Positions 10,001 through 22,140 of a DNA stretch of 64,000 nucleotides are shown in pieces. This DNA is from Nipponacmea schrenckii. Its lineage: Eukaryota > Mollusca > Gastropoda > Lottiidae. The DNA is taken from NCBI GenBank assembly GCA_030562195.1, contig JAUJPP010000003.1, positions 38,074,602 to 38,138,601 of the forward strand, in the 5' to 3' direction. Position 1 is the first letter of the stretch, and each line of letters starts with the position of its first letter. The notes beneath the pieces are model-generated. The model was not told where the DNA came from and made no database searches. It saw nothing but the letters and a program-made list of their open reading frames with translations. The translations under genes were made by a program, and so were the position numbers.

Positions 10001-11677
10001 CACAATGTATAGTGTTGAAAATCACAATGTCCAAAAATACAAGTAATTAAAAGTTCGCTGTATATGATTGCCAACTATATTTCGTATTCTTCTGTCCTTC
10101 TTTGAATAAACAACCTCATGATGGAGAGTTTGCATTCTTTGGTCCACTGAAAGTGACAATATATTTTATACCTTCTATACCTAGAGTTTCTATTGAGATA
10201 ATATTGTTCATTTAAAATAAAGACACGGTTGAAAAATCAACCCTATAAAATTACCATAACAACGATCTCTATCGAACCATGATTATCACACATTTTGTAC
10301 ATATCGGTCTGTTTATATCCTACAGCATACTAGGAGTGTCTATTGATATTATTTCATTATTAAAACATTATAAGGGTAGACTTGCGCATCACTTTACTCT
10401 TTCCTGCACCACTGACTGAAGTTTGAACCACTCAAAAGGTAGCTTGCCAAGACATAAAGCTCCAAGGCAGCTTTGATTTTAAATAAAAATAAATAAAAGT
10501 AAAAATTATCCAGCCTTCAGTCATTCTTTTAAGAATGATAAAGAATAATTTCACAGAGATTATTTTAAAACATTGAATAGTTACCTCAAATGCGTTTTTA
10601 AGTAAACTTGTAGCCTCGCAGGTCAACAATAACGTTTTCTTATACGCCCACTCCAGTAGGCGGAGATCGACGCTCTCGCAAGTATAGCGCCAGAGATCTC
10701 TTTGGGGTGGGTGGTACGATCTGAATAACGATCTATAAGATTCCATAGCGAATTAATTGTCCTCGGTCGCCAGGCGATTCCCCAAAAATGTTACGACCCA
10801 GCATGACAATTTGTTTTTGCGATAAACTGGTTCTGTGTTAATTTCCTTGACTAAGTAAAAAAAAAATTGTTAAAGTTGATAATAATGTTTTAAAAAAAAG
10901 GTAACATGTAAAACTGTATTGTTTTACCAATGCCATATAAAGGTTAGAACTTGTAGGGTAACATTTAACACTAGTCAATAAATTTTTCACCAGAAGTCTT
11001 GCCAAATATATGTAAAACAAAAATGTTTTAAAAGATTTTCTACTATTGTCTATTTTTTTAAGACAAGAGTGTTATTTAGTTATTATCGTAAGGCTGGAAC
11101 GAGTAACCGCGATGTTTTCAGTCTTATCGTTGAATTATTACGGATAAAAATAATTGTGATATATCGGCACGATTATTTCTGAACTCTATTTGATAACAAA
11201 TGATACAGAATCCTCGTATATACATGAAACTGTGCCATGATCTCATTTTTTCGACCTGACATATATGTATGTTCAGGACAAATTCTACCAGGGTAGAAGT
11301 TAGAAGATTTGTACACATAACCATTGGGAACCCGTTATTTACGGGTTGTCCCATTTTATATGAGCAGGATTTAAACAGTAAATCAAACTGATGTACTTCA
11401 ATTTAATCAATATTATTTAGTGACGGGTTTGGCCATGTCTGGTGAAATCAAAGAGAAGGTGATATTCCCCGATTTTGTCTTGTTTCAAACAACGTTTAAG
11501 GGATGTTAATAGGCCTATACAAAAATAGAATAACTTTAAAAATCTCTTCGCCTTGAATTGTACCGCAGAATAAAACCGTCATTTATTGTGAGAGTTATTT
11601 GAATAGGCCTGTCTTAAAGGCTGCCCTTTCATCTGGCTTATTTACAATGCTCAACACATTTCCTGCAAATTGAACTT
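10001..11677. other. intergenic, no gene seen
   Basis: No frame carries recognisable motifs. A moderately GC-richer patch at about 10610-10790 contains a TATACGCCCAC-like word also found at the ends of the pearl-like repeats, but no array is attached to it here. Confidence 0.45.
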
Positions 11678-11785
11678 GGTCGACGTCAAGACAACCCCAA
11701 AGAGCAACGCAACTGCAGACTTTGCAATACCAATCAAGTTGAGAATGACATGCATTGCATCCTCTATTGTCCAATTTATAATGAA
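11678..11785 (+). mobile_element. non-LTR retrotransposon C-terminal zinc-knuckle remnant
   Basis: A 36-codon stretch reads KEQRNCRLCNTNQVENDMHC and continues ILYCPIYNE. The CxxC-x(11)-H-C-x(3)-C spacing is the cysteine/histidine motif found after the reverse transcriptase in many invertebrate LINE second ORFs. Nothing else of the element is clear upstream or downstream, so it is a short fragment. Confidence 0.6.
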
Positions 11786-13157
11786 GGTAAGGAAATCGGG
11801 AATGAAATTATAAAAGTCTGATTTCGTATTTCATCTTCGTTCTGACATTTTTACTATTAAATTTATTTGACATTATATTTAATGTATTTGGGTTGAGAAT
11901 TCCAAATGAAATGAAAGGAGATTTACAGCCTTCTCTTCTGCATCTAAAAGGCTTATGAGGACGGGCAACGACGTGCAGGGTGCAATTAGGTAAATTTTGC
12001 AAGGAATGCGGCATTAGCCTACCCTTTTTGAAATATGCAACTGTCAAGGGATCTTTAACTTGCCATATTGTCCTATCTGATCCTGCATCACTGACAGGCG
12101 GAAACCGAGTCAATAAATACGAAAAATTCACATATATAATTCACCGCGGATCCAAAACGATTAGTTGAGTTAACTTCACATGAATTACAATGTATTGTTT
12201 TTGGTTTACGGTAGTTACGAGCATGCACTAACTTGACAAAAATATTTGGTCACGTGCAGATTCACAATGCAACACTTCTTTTTCATTAAACCATTATAAG
12301 ATTGTTTTTCGATCACAATAAATGGGGCGAAACCTAATTGAATTCTTTTATTCGAATGAATAAAAAAGCCAGACGTATTTGTGCGAGTAAACACAAGCTG
12401 GTTCTTGACAACGCGCGACAAATGAAAGAATATACAAAATGTTATTAAACGTGCAACACGAGGATTCGTATACTTAAACGTCATATTAAAACGCAGGATA
12501 CAGACTGCTCAAGACGTAAGATAAAACAATTTTTAATATTAGGATTGTCTTTTTGAACAGAGCTTTTTTTTCTTCGTGTAATAAATCCTGCTTAAATCGT
12601 TAAGTTCTGATGCATTTCTTTTACTTTATATGCATCATTTCATTGGAAATGAAAGATAATACGAAGTCCTTGTCAATAAGCTAGAGTATGTTTATCTAGG
12701 ACGAAAATACTTCAAACACTGGTAAATATACACGGTGACTGTTATGTGTATGTGTATGCCCGACCTTATTAGTGTTTTGGTTGATAATATTGCACATCAT
12801 GCCTATAACATGAACATGTTTAAAAAGAATGAAACTTTCTGATAACAGGAAATAATTATAAGGACTATATTATCACCTCAATAAGCAACATGTTATCTTA
12901 TACTAGCCATTCAGCTTACTTTAAATAGTCCTATAACAATATAGTCATATCTATCTATATATTCGACAAGTCATGCATCAAACCGTAAAGATTGTAGGTT
13001 TCTGTATATAATATAGGCTACCCTTTTAAGCTTATACTTATTTTTGAAACAGGTACACAGTAAGTGTATTTAAAGGAAGGCTGCGCTACATCTGACTAGG
13101 CCTACTCTTTAAAGAAGTCAACACACAGGTTGAGAGGGATCTTATTGCACCTAAAAA
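11786..13157. other. intergenic, upstream of the plus-strand elongase
   Basis: No coding frame recognised; the frames at 11808-12131 and 12215-12484 on the minus strand have no family motifs. The last few hundred bases should hold the promoter and 5' UTR of the elongase at 13158, but no clear TATA element could be singled out. Confidence 0.4.
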
Positions 13158-13976
13158 ATGGCGACCTCTGATTTATCCAGTGTTACCTACAACTACTCAA
13201 AAGCATTCGAGTTTGAAAGAGTGTGGGACGAACCAGTCTTTAATGAGTATTTGAATAACAGATGGATGGATCCCTTCATATATTCGTTGTTGTATGTGGT
13301 TGTTATATTTGGTATAAAGTATTACATGAGAACAAGAGAGGAATATGATCTTCGACAACCACTAGCAGTATGGAGCACAGGATTAGCTGTTTTCAGTATT
13401 GCCGGAGTAGTGAGAACGGTACCTGAATTTTTATTCGCCATAAACGAACAGAGTTTTCAGTATTCAGTGTGTATGCCAACTTGGTATAATGGTGTAGCCG
13501 GATTTTGGGGAAGTTTGTTCACTCTGTCTAAAGTGTGTGAGTTAGGGGATACATTGTTCATAGTGTTAAGAAAGAAGCCCTTAGTATTTTTACATTGGTA
13601 TCACCACATTACAGTTCTGTGTTACTCATGGTACAGTTTTTGTCAGCATACCGCTGCTGGTCGGTGGTTCATGGTTATGAATTTTACTGTTCATTCTTTC
13701 ATGTACTCATACTATGCTCTGAAAGCTATGCAAATCTATGTTCCTAAACAGATTAGTTTATTGATTACTTCTATGCAGTTATTACAAATGATTATGGGAT
13801 GTATAATTAATGTTATGGTATTTGTATATAAACGGAGGGGTGAATTTTGTCAACAATCTGATATGAATTTGGTTTTGTCCACTGCCATGTATTTCTCTTA
13901 TTTTATACTATTTGCTAATTTCTTTTACAAAACCTATATGGTTCCAAAAGGTAGAAAGCAACGCAAATCTGACTAA
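13158..13976 (+). CDS. ELOVL6: ELOVL6-like very long chain fatty acid elongase (intronless)
   Basis: Predicted 272 aa in one frame from ATG 13158 (context AAAAAATGGCG). Same family and chemistry as the other copies: malonyl-CoA-dependent elongation of saturated and monounsaturated acyl-CoAs in the ER. Motifs: SKVCELGDT at 124-132, HWYHH at 146-150, then MNFTVHSFMYSYYALKAM and ITSMQLLQMIMGC. The C-terminus KGRKQRKSD is basic. The N-terminal half differs clearly from the copy at 9194-10000. From 13700 to about 13870, however, the DNA matches that copy at all but two positions, which points to gene conversion. It is the only plus-strand member, so it is divergent from the copy at 9194 and convergent with the one at 17493. 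Confidence 0.9.
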   Translation: MATSDLSSVTYNYSKAFEFERVWDEPVFNEYLNNRWMDPFIYSLLYVVVIFGIKYYMRTREEYDLRQPLAVWSTGLAVFSIAGVVRTVPEFLFAINEQSFQYSVCMPTWYNGVAGFWGSLFTLSKVCELGDTLFIVLRKKPLVFLHWYHHITVLCYSWYSFCQHTAAGRWFMVMNFTVHSFMYSYYALKAMQIYVPKQISLLITSMQLLQMIMGCIINVMVFVYKRRGEFCQQSDMNLVLSTAMYFSYFILFANFFYKTYMVPKGRKQRKSD

Positions 13977-16900
13977 CTGTTTTTGTTATTTTTTTATTAT
14001 TTATTTCTATGACAGGTTCATTTTCGTTCCTCTCAAACATAACATTTTTTATCAGTGTATAATAGTGTATATTTTAAGTGTTATACGGTTGTGACTTAAT
14101 ACCAAACTGAAGGTAAACGTATAACGGATCGTTATCTTTTAAGATTGTATTTGAAAACCAATATCCATGTTAAGTTTTTGAATTACCAACGAAATTTCCA
14201 TTGCGTAGCTATATTTTGTTATTTTTTTGCATTATTAAATGCCCCATTTAACACTATCTTCGTAGTTTATATTTTTTGGAAAATATATCTATATCATACA
14301 TTTCCCCTACAGAGATTTATCCTATCTCCCTAGGAACACAAGGAGCAGAAGAGTAGGACGTAAAGCTCAATTCATTTTATTTCTTATAGAGATTTAACAG
14401 AAGTTTTACCTTTAAAAACATCAACTCATTACTTACGAAACTTCCATTTATGAGCAGTGGTTTTCGAAATAATGTCATCATTTATAGATTTGTTTCCGAT
14501 TATTCATGCAAAGCTTGAAAAAAAAATTAATTCCCTTTTATATGGTTTTGCAGTTTGGTGACCCATCTGCAATCTTTAACCCTGTACAAAGCGTTGTTGC
14601 AATAGTCCAAAGTCTGAATATCTAAGAGGTTCATTTTATCATTGAAGTTGTTGATTTTATGTTACTGATTAATGTAAATTAAATGTTTTATTGAAGAGTA
14701 AATGGACACTCATTTACAGAATATGATGTATACTGTCTTATTATTTTTAGCATTAAAAAGCAAAATAAAACCATTGTTTCATTAATTTGAATTTCATTTA
14801 GCATTTGAATGCCATTTTTTTATTAGCAAGTTTAAGTATTTGGCTCATCATGATTAGATCTTAGGGAAATGTAGCATTCTTTCTTTGATATTTGCCATAA
14901 GTATTTAGATAAGTTGTCAAATGATGGAGCTCAAGCCGAACTGAAATCCAATTTAGCTGGTAAAGAATTGGTCAGTAATGGGACTCCTGACATATAAACT
15001 GCCAGCTACTGTGTCTAGGGTTAATTACTCAAAAATCCAAAATCGCCATCGGTGTGTTTACTTTGCATTACGATTTAGTTTACAGCATTGAGGCAAAAAA
15101 CATTCTTGTTATCTTGTGGAGGATAAAATCCAATCAATATAGGCCTAGTTTTTTTCATAGGTTAATTTAGTTATGCAATTTCATCACGTGGAGTAAAATT
15201 TGAAACTGGTGTGGACACTCCTCGTTGGTTTCCGTAAGGCGTATGTCTACTTACTTTGAATATCAATCGATTATGAAATCAGTAATCGAAATTGTAAATT
15301 TCGATTATTTTACCCAACCCTACGTACGTTTCCAGCGCCGAGCTATAATGACTGTCCATTTATGCGTTTACGCTATGTATGCGTTTTGTATTAATGTGTA
15401 TCAGTATGTATGTGCTTTTTCCAATCTCAACAATATTGAGTTATCAGAATAAAGTTGTAAAATTCGAATCAAATTATGTGTAGAACTATAGTTTAACATC
15501 AATTGACAAGGGAAAGCCTTTCTTAAAATATGTTCTGTCGCCATTTCTTGGGAATTTCTTTATACCATTATCTTTATACCATCCGTGTGCGTTTTGAATT
15601 GCCCCCGGGAGCATTCGCTACAAAATTGTACACAATCGTATGAGAAAAACGTAGTCTTGATCGGATTTGGACAAAACTCGGTAATCACAATATTTAAATG
15701 ATATAAGATCTTAGATAAGAGCCATTATCATTTTTTTAATAATTGAAAAAAAAAATTATTAGAAAAAGGTACTAGGAAATAGTTAGCAACCTCTTTAATT
15801 TAATGTAAGTCAATCAAATACGACCGGTTATCAATCCATTATCTTTATAAACTTATCTCGAAAAGGATTGTATCAAAATAAAACAAATGTCAAGTTGAAC
15901 CACATCTTCTCTCAACTAATAGAGGTGTTGATTAATTTGGATTTTACTTCAGTTTTCAGTCTGGGGTAATTTTGAAATTTTAGTCTGGGATGAAGCGCTT
16001 AAAGTCTATCATAATAATTTTGGACAATTGTAACTTGTTCTATTCAATCAGTCTATATACCTCGACATGATAATGACCACACGGATCAGAAAGCGAGGAG
16101 AAAATAACTATAGTAAGGGTTTATAGAGGAAGTGCGGTAATGCAATTAGAAAAAGATCGAAATAGATGTGATTGTGTAGAAGGCATTTTTCAGAGTTTAT
16201 TCAACAGGTAAATGAAAAGAGGTCCCATTTACTCCGAATTATTTTACCCAGTCTTGAAAGTTTCCACTTGTCTAAGCATTGCCTGTTAATGTACGTCTAA
16301 TCTGTTAGAGTATTCGTATTTTATTAATATGGCAATTTGAATTATTAGTACCGGTAACGACCACGTAAGCACAGATGGGAAAGTGAATACCACATGTTTC
16401 TTGACATCAATAGGTCTATCTTGGATACTACCTTTTAAATCAATATAGAAAACATGCTATTAGATAATTGCAAAAAATATGCAATTTTATTACGAACGGT
16501 TCCTGAAATACAGTCTTGGCAAATATGGAATAAATAAGGTAAAGGTACATGAGTAATTCAAGAATGAATAACAGATAATACTTAAGATTTGGAAGAAATA
16601 AAAACCAATAATGAGATTAAATATCATCTTATGTTAATATACAAATTATTTTTTTCTGTGGACCGTACGAAAGGGAAGTAGAGTTACAAAAAGTCTCACA
16701 CCTAGTGTTCCACAACGTGAGCAACTAATGTCGACATTAATATGAAGTATGTACTAGGGCTAATCATTTAAAATCGTAATTAGAGAACTTATATATCATG
16801 AATAAAATGCTCAGATCAGTCTCATATCATACATTTACCTTTTAGTGACTTTTGCCCCAAATAACAACCCCCAGGGTTGGACGTTCATTAACAATTTTTT

Positions 16901-17492
16901 ATCAGAGTAATTCAATAAATTCAATGTTCCGCTAAAAGTACAATATTTGTCAACAGAAAAATGTTAGAAAAAATCCTACTATCGATGAAAGACAATTTAT
17001 ATAGATCTACTTATTGTAAAATCACGGGTAAAATCATACAAACGGAATGTGTATAGACTAGAAAAATCACTTTTTAAATCGATTGCCACATTTCTGGAGA
17101 TAGTAAGAATTAAACGTCTTAACTTATAACACTGGTAAAGAAAAATCAGATCTTAGTTTCTCAGTAACAAAAGTTCTAAGAAGACCTAGCAACAACAACA
17201 GCCAGGAAACCGGTATAGGGACTTTCACACACAATCACAAAGAAACATAGAACGATGTAGGCCTAATATCGTTCAAATTTTTAAATTGCAAACATTTTTT
17301 CGATTAAAAAAAAAAGGCCTATCATTACATACAAAAAGCGTACAAATGAAAGCGCAATTGAAGAGCATTGTCATAAAAAATGTTCGTGCAAGTGTGTACA
17401 CATTCAAGCTCTTAAATTAAGTCACTCGAGCATTCACATATATACTGATATTCATAAATAAATATAAAACATAATCCTGCCTAAGTTCTCCA
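13977..17492. other. intergenic between convergent elongases, no gene seen
   Basis: This 3.5-kb AT-rich stretch holds only short unsupported frames (for example 14145-14333 and 15225-15452). An AATAAA-containing stretch at about 14762 (GCAAAATAAAACC) could serve the upstream elongase but is nearly 800 bp past its stop. Confidence 0.45.
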
Positions 17493-18305
17493 TTATTGAC
17501 CCTTTTTTACAGATCTTTTGTGTGGCGATAAATATGTATTATAAAAGAAATGTGCAAAAAGCACAAAATAGCTAAAGTACATCATGGAAGAATACCGCAA
17601 ATTAGTGTAGGTCTGTTGACAAAATTCGCCTTGATTCTTGATACTGTATATCATATAATTGATAACACATCCCATTATCATCTGCATCAGTTGTAAAGTT
17701 GTTATCAGAATGTTGATTCTCTTAGGAACATAGATTTTCAGAGCCCTGAGAGCATAATAGGTGTACATAACTGAATGAACTGTGTAATTCATAACCATAA
17801 ACCATCTCCCCGGCGCTGTATGATCTGTATAGCTATACCATACATAGCATAATACTGTTATATGGTGATACCAATGTAGAAAGATCAATTGTTGTTTTCT
17901 TAACACTATAAATATTGTGTCGCCAAGTTCATACACCTTGGATACTGTAAACATAAACGCCCAGAAGCTCGTCACACCATTGAAATATGTTGGAACACAG
18001 ATAGAATATTGCATACCATGATTGCGTAATGCAGATACTAGTTCAGGAATGGTCCTTATAGCACCTGCAATACTAAACACCGCAAGAGTTCCACTCCACA
18101 TGGCAAGGGCAGAACGCAAATCAAACTTTTGACGCGTTCGCATGACATACTGTCCACCAAAAATAAGGACCACATAAATCACGGAATAAAAGAAGCTATC
18201 TGTCCACCGTTCAACCATATACTTCCAAAATGCTGCCTCTTGCCAATTTTTCTCAAAAAAGAAAACATAAGAAAAATTGTGCGCTATGTTCATATCGTTA
18301 TCCAT
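17493..18305 (-). CDS. ELOVL6: ELOVL6-like very long chain fatty acid elongase (intronless)
   Basis: Predicted 270 aa from ATG 18305. Family signatures: SKVYELGDTIF at 122-132, HWYHHITVL with histidines near 144, 147 and 148, MNYTVHSVMYTYYALRA, and LQLMQMIMGCVINY. The C-terminus is basic (HKRSVKKGQ). It is the most diverged of the four copies and does not share the converted tract seen in the other three; of the set it reads closest to vertebrate ELOVL6 (YGDT/LGDT and HWYHHITVL context). On the minus strand TTTTATATAG lies directly before the ATG, so a 5' UTR intron ending at the start codon is possible. Function as a C16-to-C18 type elongase is inferred from family. Confidence 0.9.
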   Translation of the reverse strand: MDNDMNIAHNFSYVFFFEKNWQEAAFWKYMVERWTDSFFYSVIYVVLIFGGQYVMRTRQKFDLRSALAMWSGTLAVFSIAGAIRTIPELVSALRNHGMQYSICVPTYFNGVTSFWAFMFTVSKVYELGDTIFIVLRKQQLIFLHWYHHITVLCYVWYSYTDHTAPGRWFMVMNYTVHSVMYTYYALRALKIYVPKRINILITTLQLMQMIMGCVINYMIYSIKNQGEFCQQTYTNLRYSSMMYFSYFVLFAHFFYNTYLSPHKRSVKKGQ

Positions 18306-18911
18306 CTATATAAAACAAATCAGAATTTAGCCTGATTATCACTTTGATTAAGATATTTCAGGAATTTTTAATCCCACCCTTCTTTGCGTTTGTTAAGTTA
18401 TTTGACCTCGAGCCGGCCGGCTTCTCGTGAAAGGGATTACTCAACCGTGCAAAAATTAATAACAAATCGACATTCTGATTGGACGATTTCTATGAACTGA
18501 GACATCGGAGCCAATCAAATAACACAAATGAGAAAGACACGTGGAATTTAAAATGAACATGGCTTCATTCATAATGAAGATGAAAATAACGCTTGTTTGC
18601 AACAAAAGTACGAAATATAACCCAATAAAAATTATACATCCTTTCTATAAAATATCTTAACTAATGGGACAGAGTAAACAAACTTCATAGCAACCAGTAA
18701 TAATTTGTGAAAATCGCCTATTTGCTATCTCATTAAAAGATTCGTCTGCCAATCGATAGTTGTAAAGGGGCATTACTCACTTTGTTCTCGATTGACCAGC
18801 TGAAATTATACCGGAAGTAAAAGTATATCATGAAAACAAAACTACTGCCATGAAAGAAAACATGTTTGAAGATTTATGAGAAAAAGCAAACAGAAGCTGA
18901 AACAAGATATA
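18306..18911. other. intergenic, upstream of the minus-strand elongase
   Basis: No gene seen. A GC-richer word (CGAGCCGGCCGGCTTCTCG) at 18410-18428 is partly palindromic and could be a promoter-proximal element of the elongase at 17493-18305; this is a guess from position only. Confidence 0.35.
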
Positions 18912-19002
18912 ATTATTTGATTCGCATGTTGAAACAGGCTTAGGTACTTGGCTGTTAGGCATTTTATAGTTAGGCCTAATATGAGAGCGCAGCTCTCTCG
19001 AC

Positions 19003-19265
19003 GGCGAGAGCGAAGCTCTCTCTTTATGGTAACTTGTATACATGTGTATGAATCAGAAGAATTTTGCACCACTGGTAGTAAAAAAAAAGTGAGAAAAAAG
19101 GATGGCTGCCATGGTGACTGTTGTTTACAGCCCGGTCGCAGTCAATCAAGGCAGTCTCGAAGTGAATATTCTGGAATTCTTAAAATAAATTACATTTCTT
19201 TCACAAACACTAAAATAGATGTCGCGTACCCTATAAAAACACTTTACGTTAAATCTTAATTATTA
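19003..19265 (+). repeat. left inverted arm of the composite repeat
   Basis: Pairs with 21576-21838 in reverse complement. The outer end is GGCGAGAGCGAAGCTCTC-like and the inner end is GTTAAATCTTAATTA. Confidence 0.8.
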
Positions 19266-19269
19266 TTTT

Positions 19270-21290
19270 TATACGCCCACATGAAATGGGGGGCGTATAT
19301 TGTCGTCACCCACATCCGTCCGTCCGTCCGTCCGTCCGTCCGTCCCTCCACAATTGCTCGTAAACACTCTACACGGTGTAATTCTTGACGGATTTAGATG
19401 AAACTTAATATGAGTGTTTATGATCACGCAAGGATGAACCCTATTGAAAATCAGCGAAATCGGAAAAAAATTAGTATGAGTTCGTGCCCTTGTTCTTGAA
19501 TGGCTCGTAAACACTCTACAACGTGCAATTCTTGACCGATTTTGATGAAACTTGGTGTGAGAGTATGTTATAACTCAAGGATAAACCCTTTCGAAAATCA
19601 GCGAAATCGAAAAACATTTAGTATGAGTTATTGCCCTTGTTCTTGAAAACGCGTTCAATTTTAGCTTGTAAGCATTCTTGAGAGAACAATTTTTAATGGA
19701 TTTTAATGAAACTTGGCCTGAGTATTTGTTATCACCCAAGGATGAAGCCTATTGAAAACCAGTCAAATCGAAAAAAAATTAATATCAGTTATTGCCCTTG
19801 TTTTTGAAAACGCGTTCAATTTTTAGCTTGTAAACACTCTACAAAGCACAGTTATTGACCGATTTTGACGAAACTTGCTGAAATTGTTTAATATCACCCA
19901 AGAATGAACCCTTTTGAAAATAGCATATATCGAAATATATTTAATAGGAATTATTGCCTTTGTTCTATAAAATATGTTGGATTTTTGCCTTGTGAACACT
20001 CTACAAGTCACAATTCTTGAGCGATTTTGACATAACTTGGCATGAGTATTTGTAATCACCTAAGGATGAACCCTATTGAAATTCAGTTAAATCGAAAAAT
20101 ATTTATTATCAGTTATTGCCCTTGTGTTTGAAAACGCGTTCAATTTTAGCTTGTAAGCACTCTAGAAAGAACAATTCTTAATGGATTTTGATAAAACTTG
20201 GCTTGAGTATTTGTTTTTACCCAAGGATGAACCATATTGAAAATCAAATAAATCGAAATATATTTAGTGTCAGTTATTGCCCTTGTGTTTGAAAACAGGT
20301 TTAACTTTTTAATAAATACTCTAGAAGGTACAATTCATGACCAATGTTGACAAAACTCACTGAAATTGTTGGATATAGGGATGAGCCTAATTGAAAATTA
20401 AAATTATCAAAATATATCTAATATGAATTATTGCCCTTGTTCTTTTAAACGCATTCGATTTTTGTCTCGTAAACACTCTACATGGCACAATTCTTGATGG
20501 ATTTCGATGAAACTTGGTGTGAGAGTGTGTTATAACTCAAGGATGAACCCTATTGAAAAGCGAAATGGAAAATTTTTTTAGTATGAGTTACTGCCCTTGT
20601 TCTTGAAAACGCATTCAATTTTAGCTTGTAAACACTCTAGAAAGAACTATTCTTAATGGATTTTGATTAACTTTGGCTTGAGTATTTGTTTTTACCCAAG
20701 GATGAACCCTATTATAAATCAAATAAATAGAAATATATTTAGTGTCAGTTATAGCCCTTGTTCTTGAAAACGCGTTCAATTTTAGCTTGTAAACACTCTA
20801 GAAAGAACAATTTTTAATGGATTTTGATGTAACTTGGCTGGAGTATTTGTTGTCTCCCAAGGATGAACTCTATTGAAAATCGAAAAATATTTAGTACAAG
20901 TTATTGCCCTTGTTTTTGAAAACGCGTTCAATTTAACTCGTAAACACTCTAGAAAGAACAATTTTGAATGGATTTTGATGAAGCTTGGCTTTAGTATTTG
21001 TTTTCTCACAAGGATAAACCCTATTGAAAATCAGATAAATCGAAAAATATTTAGTGTCAGTTATTGGGCCTGTTTTCAAAATCGCTTTCAACTTTTGGCT
21101 TGTGAACACTCTAAACATTCATTTTTGACAAAACTCGCTGAAATTGTTTAATATCAACCAAGAATGAGCCTTATTAAGAATTAAAAATATCAAAATATTA
21201 TTAAGGGTGAACCCTATTGCAAATCATAAAAATACCGAAAAATATTTAATGAGTTGAGTTAGGTACAATTCTTGACAGTTTTTAATGAAA
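19270..21290 (+). repeat. pearl-like element: palindrome, (CCGT)n and ~160-bp array
   Basis: The left end is a palindromic word (TACGCCCACATGAAATGGGG and GGCGTATATTG), followed by seven CCGT units at 19315-19345, then about 12 tandem units of about 158-161 bp running to about 21290. Unit landmarks repeat at regular steps: TTATTGCCCTTG near 19627, 19788, 20111, 20269, 20428, 20587, 20745, 20899 and 21058. Each unit also has GTAAACACTCTA, ATGGATTTTGATGAAACTTGG and AAGGATGAACCCTATTGAAAA. The architecture matches that reported for bivalve pearl/CvA and related Helitron-type non-autonomous elements (tandem ~160-bp core, ACGG microsatellite, terminal hairpin); that family assignment is from memory of the literature. 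Small minus-strand frames in this region are by-products of the repeat. Confidence 0.8.
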
Positions 21291-21575
21291 CTAGAGACCC
21301 TAGAAAAAAATATATGGTGGAAGGTTGAATATTTCATTCCACTTTTGTAACCTTACTGAAAAGTTTTTATTTGAAATAAATGCTGCCAGTGGCAAGCTAT
21401 CTTATAACATTATTTTGCTTATTCATTGTCATTATTATCAATAGCCCTAGTCTGCGCTCTCATTCAAGGCCATACCTTATTCACATGCCCTATCAATGCA
21501 ATTTGTACGGCAAGGAAAGACAACTCTTATATGAGATAAACTTGTTTATGGAAATCCCGCATAGAACATTCAGGA

Positions 21576-21838
21576 AAAATTAAGATTAAACGCAATGCAT
21601 TTTGATAGGGTGCCAAACATCCATATAATTGTTTGTGAAAGAAATGTAATTTATTTTAAGAATTTCAGAATATTCACTCCGAAAATACCTTGATTGACTG
21701 TGACCTAGTTGTAAACAAACATGGCAGCCCCATGGCGGCCATCTTTTTTCTCACTTTTTTTTACTACCAGTGGTGCAAAGTTCTTGTGAAGCATATTCAT
21801 GTATACATGTTACCATAATAGAGAGCTTCGTTCTCGAC
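21576..21838 (-). repeat. right inverted arm of the composite repeat
   Basis: Reverse-complement partner of 19003-19265. Includes TTTACTACCAGTGGTGCAAA (21760-21779) and the outer end GAGAGCTTCGTTCTCGAC. Confidence 0.8.
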
Positions 21839-21847
21839 GGCTTTGCT

Positions 21848-22140
21848 AGGTATATAAATTGCCTTCAGAAAAGCTAGAAATCACTTGTGGACTGTATAGT
21901 CTGTTATAATAAATAGGATTACAAGACAGGCCTATTTGATTCTCCTTATGAAACAGGCTTAGGTGGTTGGCAGTTAGGCATTATTTAGTCAAATGCTGTC
22001 TATTATAGTGACTATAGTATAAAAAATGTACAGATTTGCATTTTGGGTTGGTTGATGTGGGTCATGAGTATATATGGTAGGCTATATAAAGTGTATCACT
22101 TGTGGACTGTAAAGCCTGTTATAATAATTAAGATTATCAG
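21848..22140 (+). repeat. short direct repeat, about 214 bp apart
   Basis: AGG(C)TATATAAA followed by ATCACTTGTGGACTGTA.AG.CTGTTATAATAA occurs at about 21848-21925 and again at about 22078-22139. This looks like a local duplication next to the composite repeat. No gene was seen. Confidence 0.65.

Larger units (their letters stand above)
18912..21988. mobile_element. composite repeat: inverted arms around a pearl-like array
   Basis: Two inverted arms of about 263 bp lie at 19003-19265 and 21576-21838. Both contain TTTGCACCACTGGTAGTAAA, GTGAGAAAAAAG, AGTGAATATTCTG and AAATTACATTTCTTTCACAA in opposite orientation, roughly 80% alike. Between them lies the ~160-bp tandem array (19270-21290). Outside them a direct repeat of about 55-60 bp (GAAACAGGCTTAGGT...TTGGC.GTTAGGCATT) occurs at 18912-18966 and 21931-21988. 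No transposase or helicase frame is present, so this is non-autonomous. Whether it moved as one unit, or is an array inserted into an older inverted-repeat element, cannot be told from one copy. Confidence 0.75.

Noticed and set aside
19269..21151. Several 60-90-codon frames in the 19-21 kb array
   Set aside because: Same cause: the ~160-bp unit happens to stay open in one frame. The peptides repeat with the unit.
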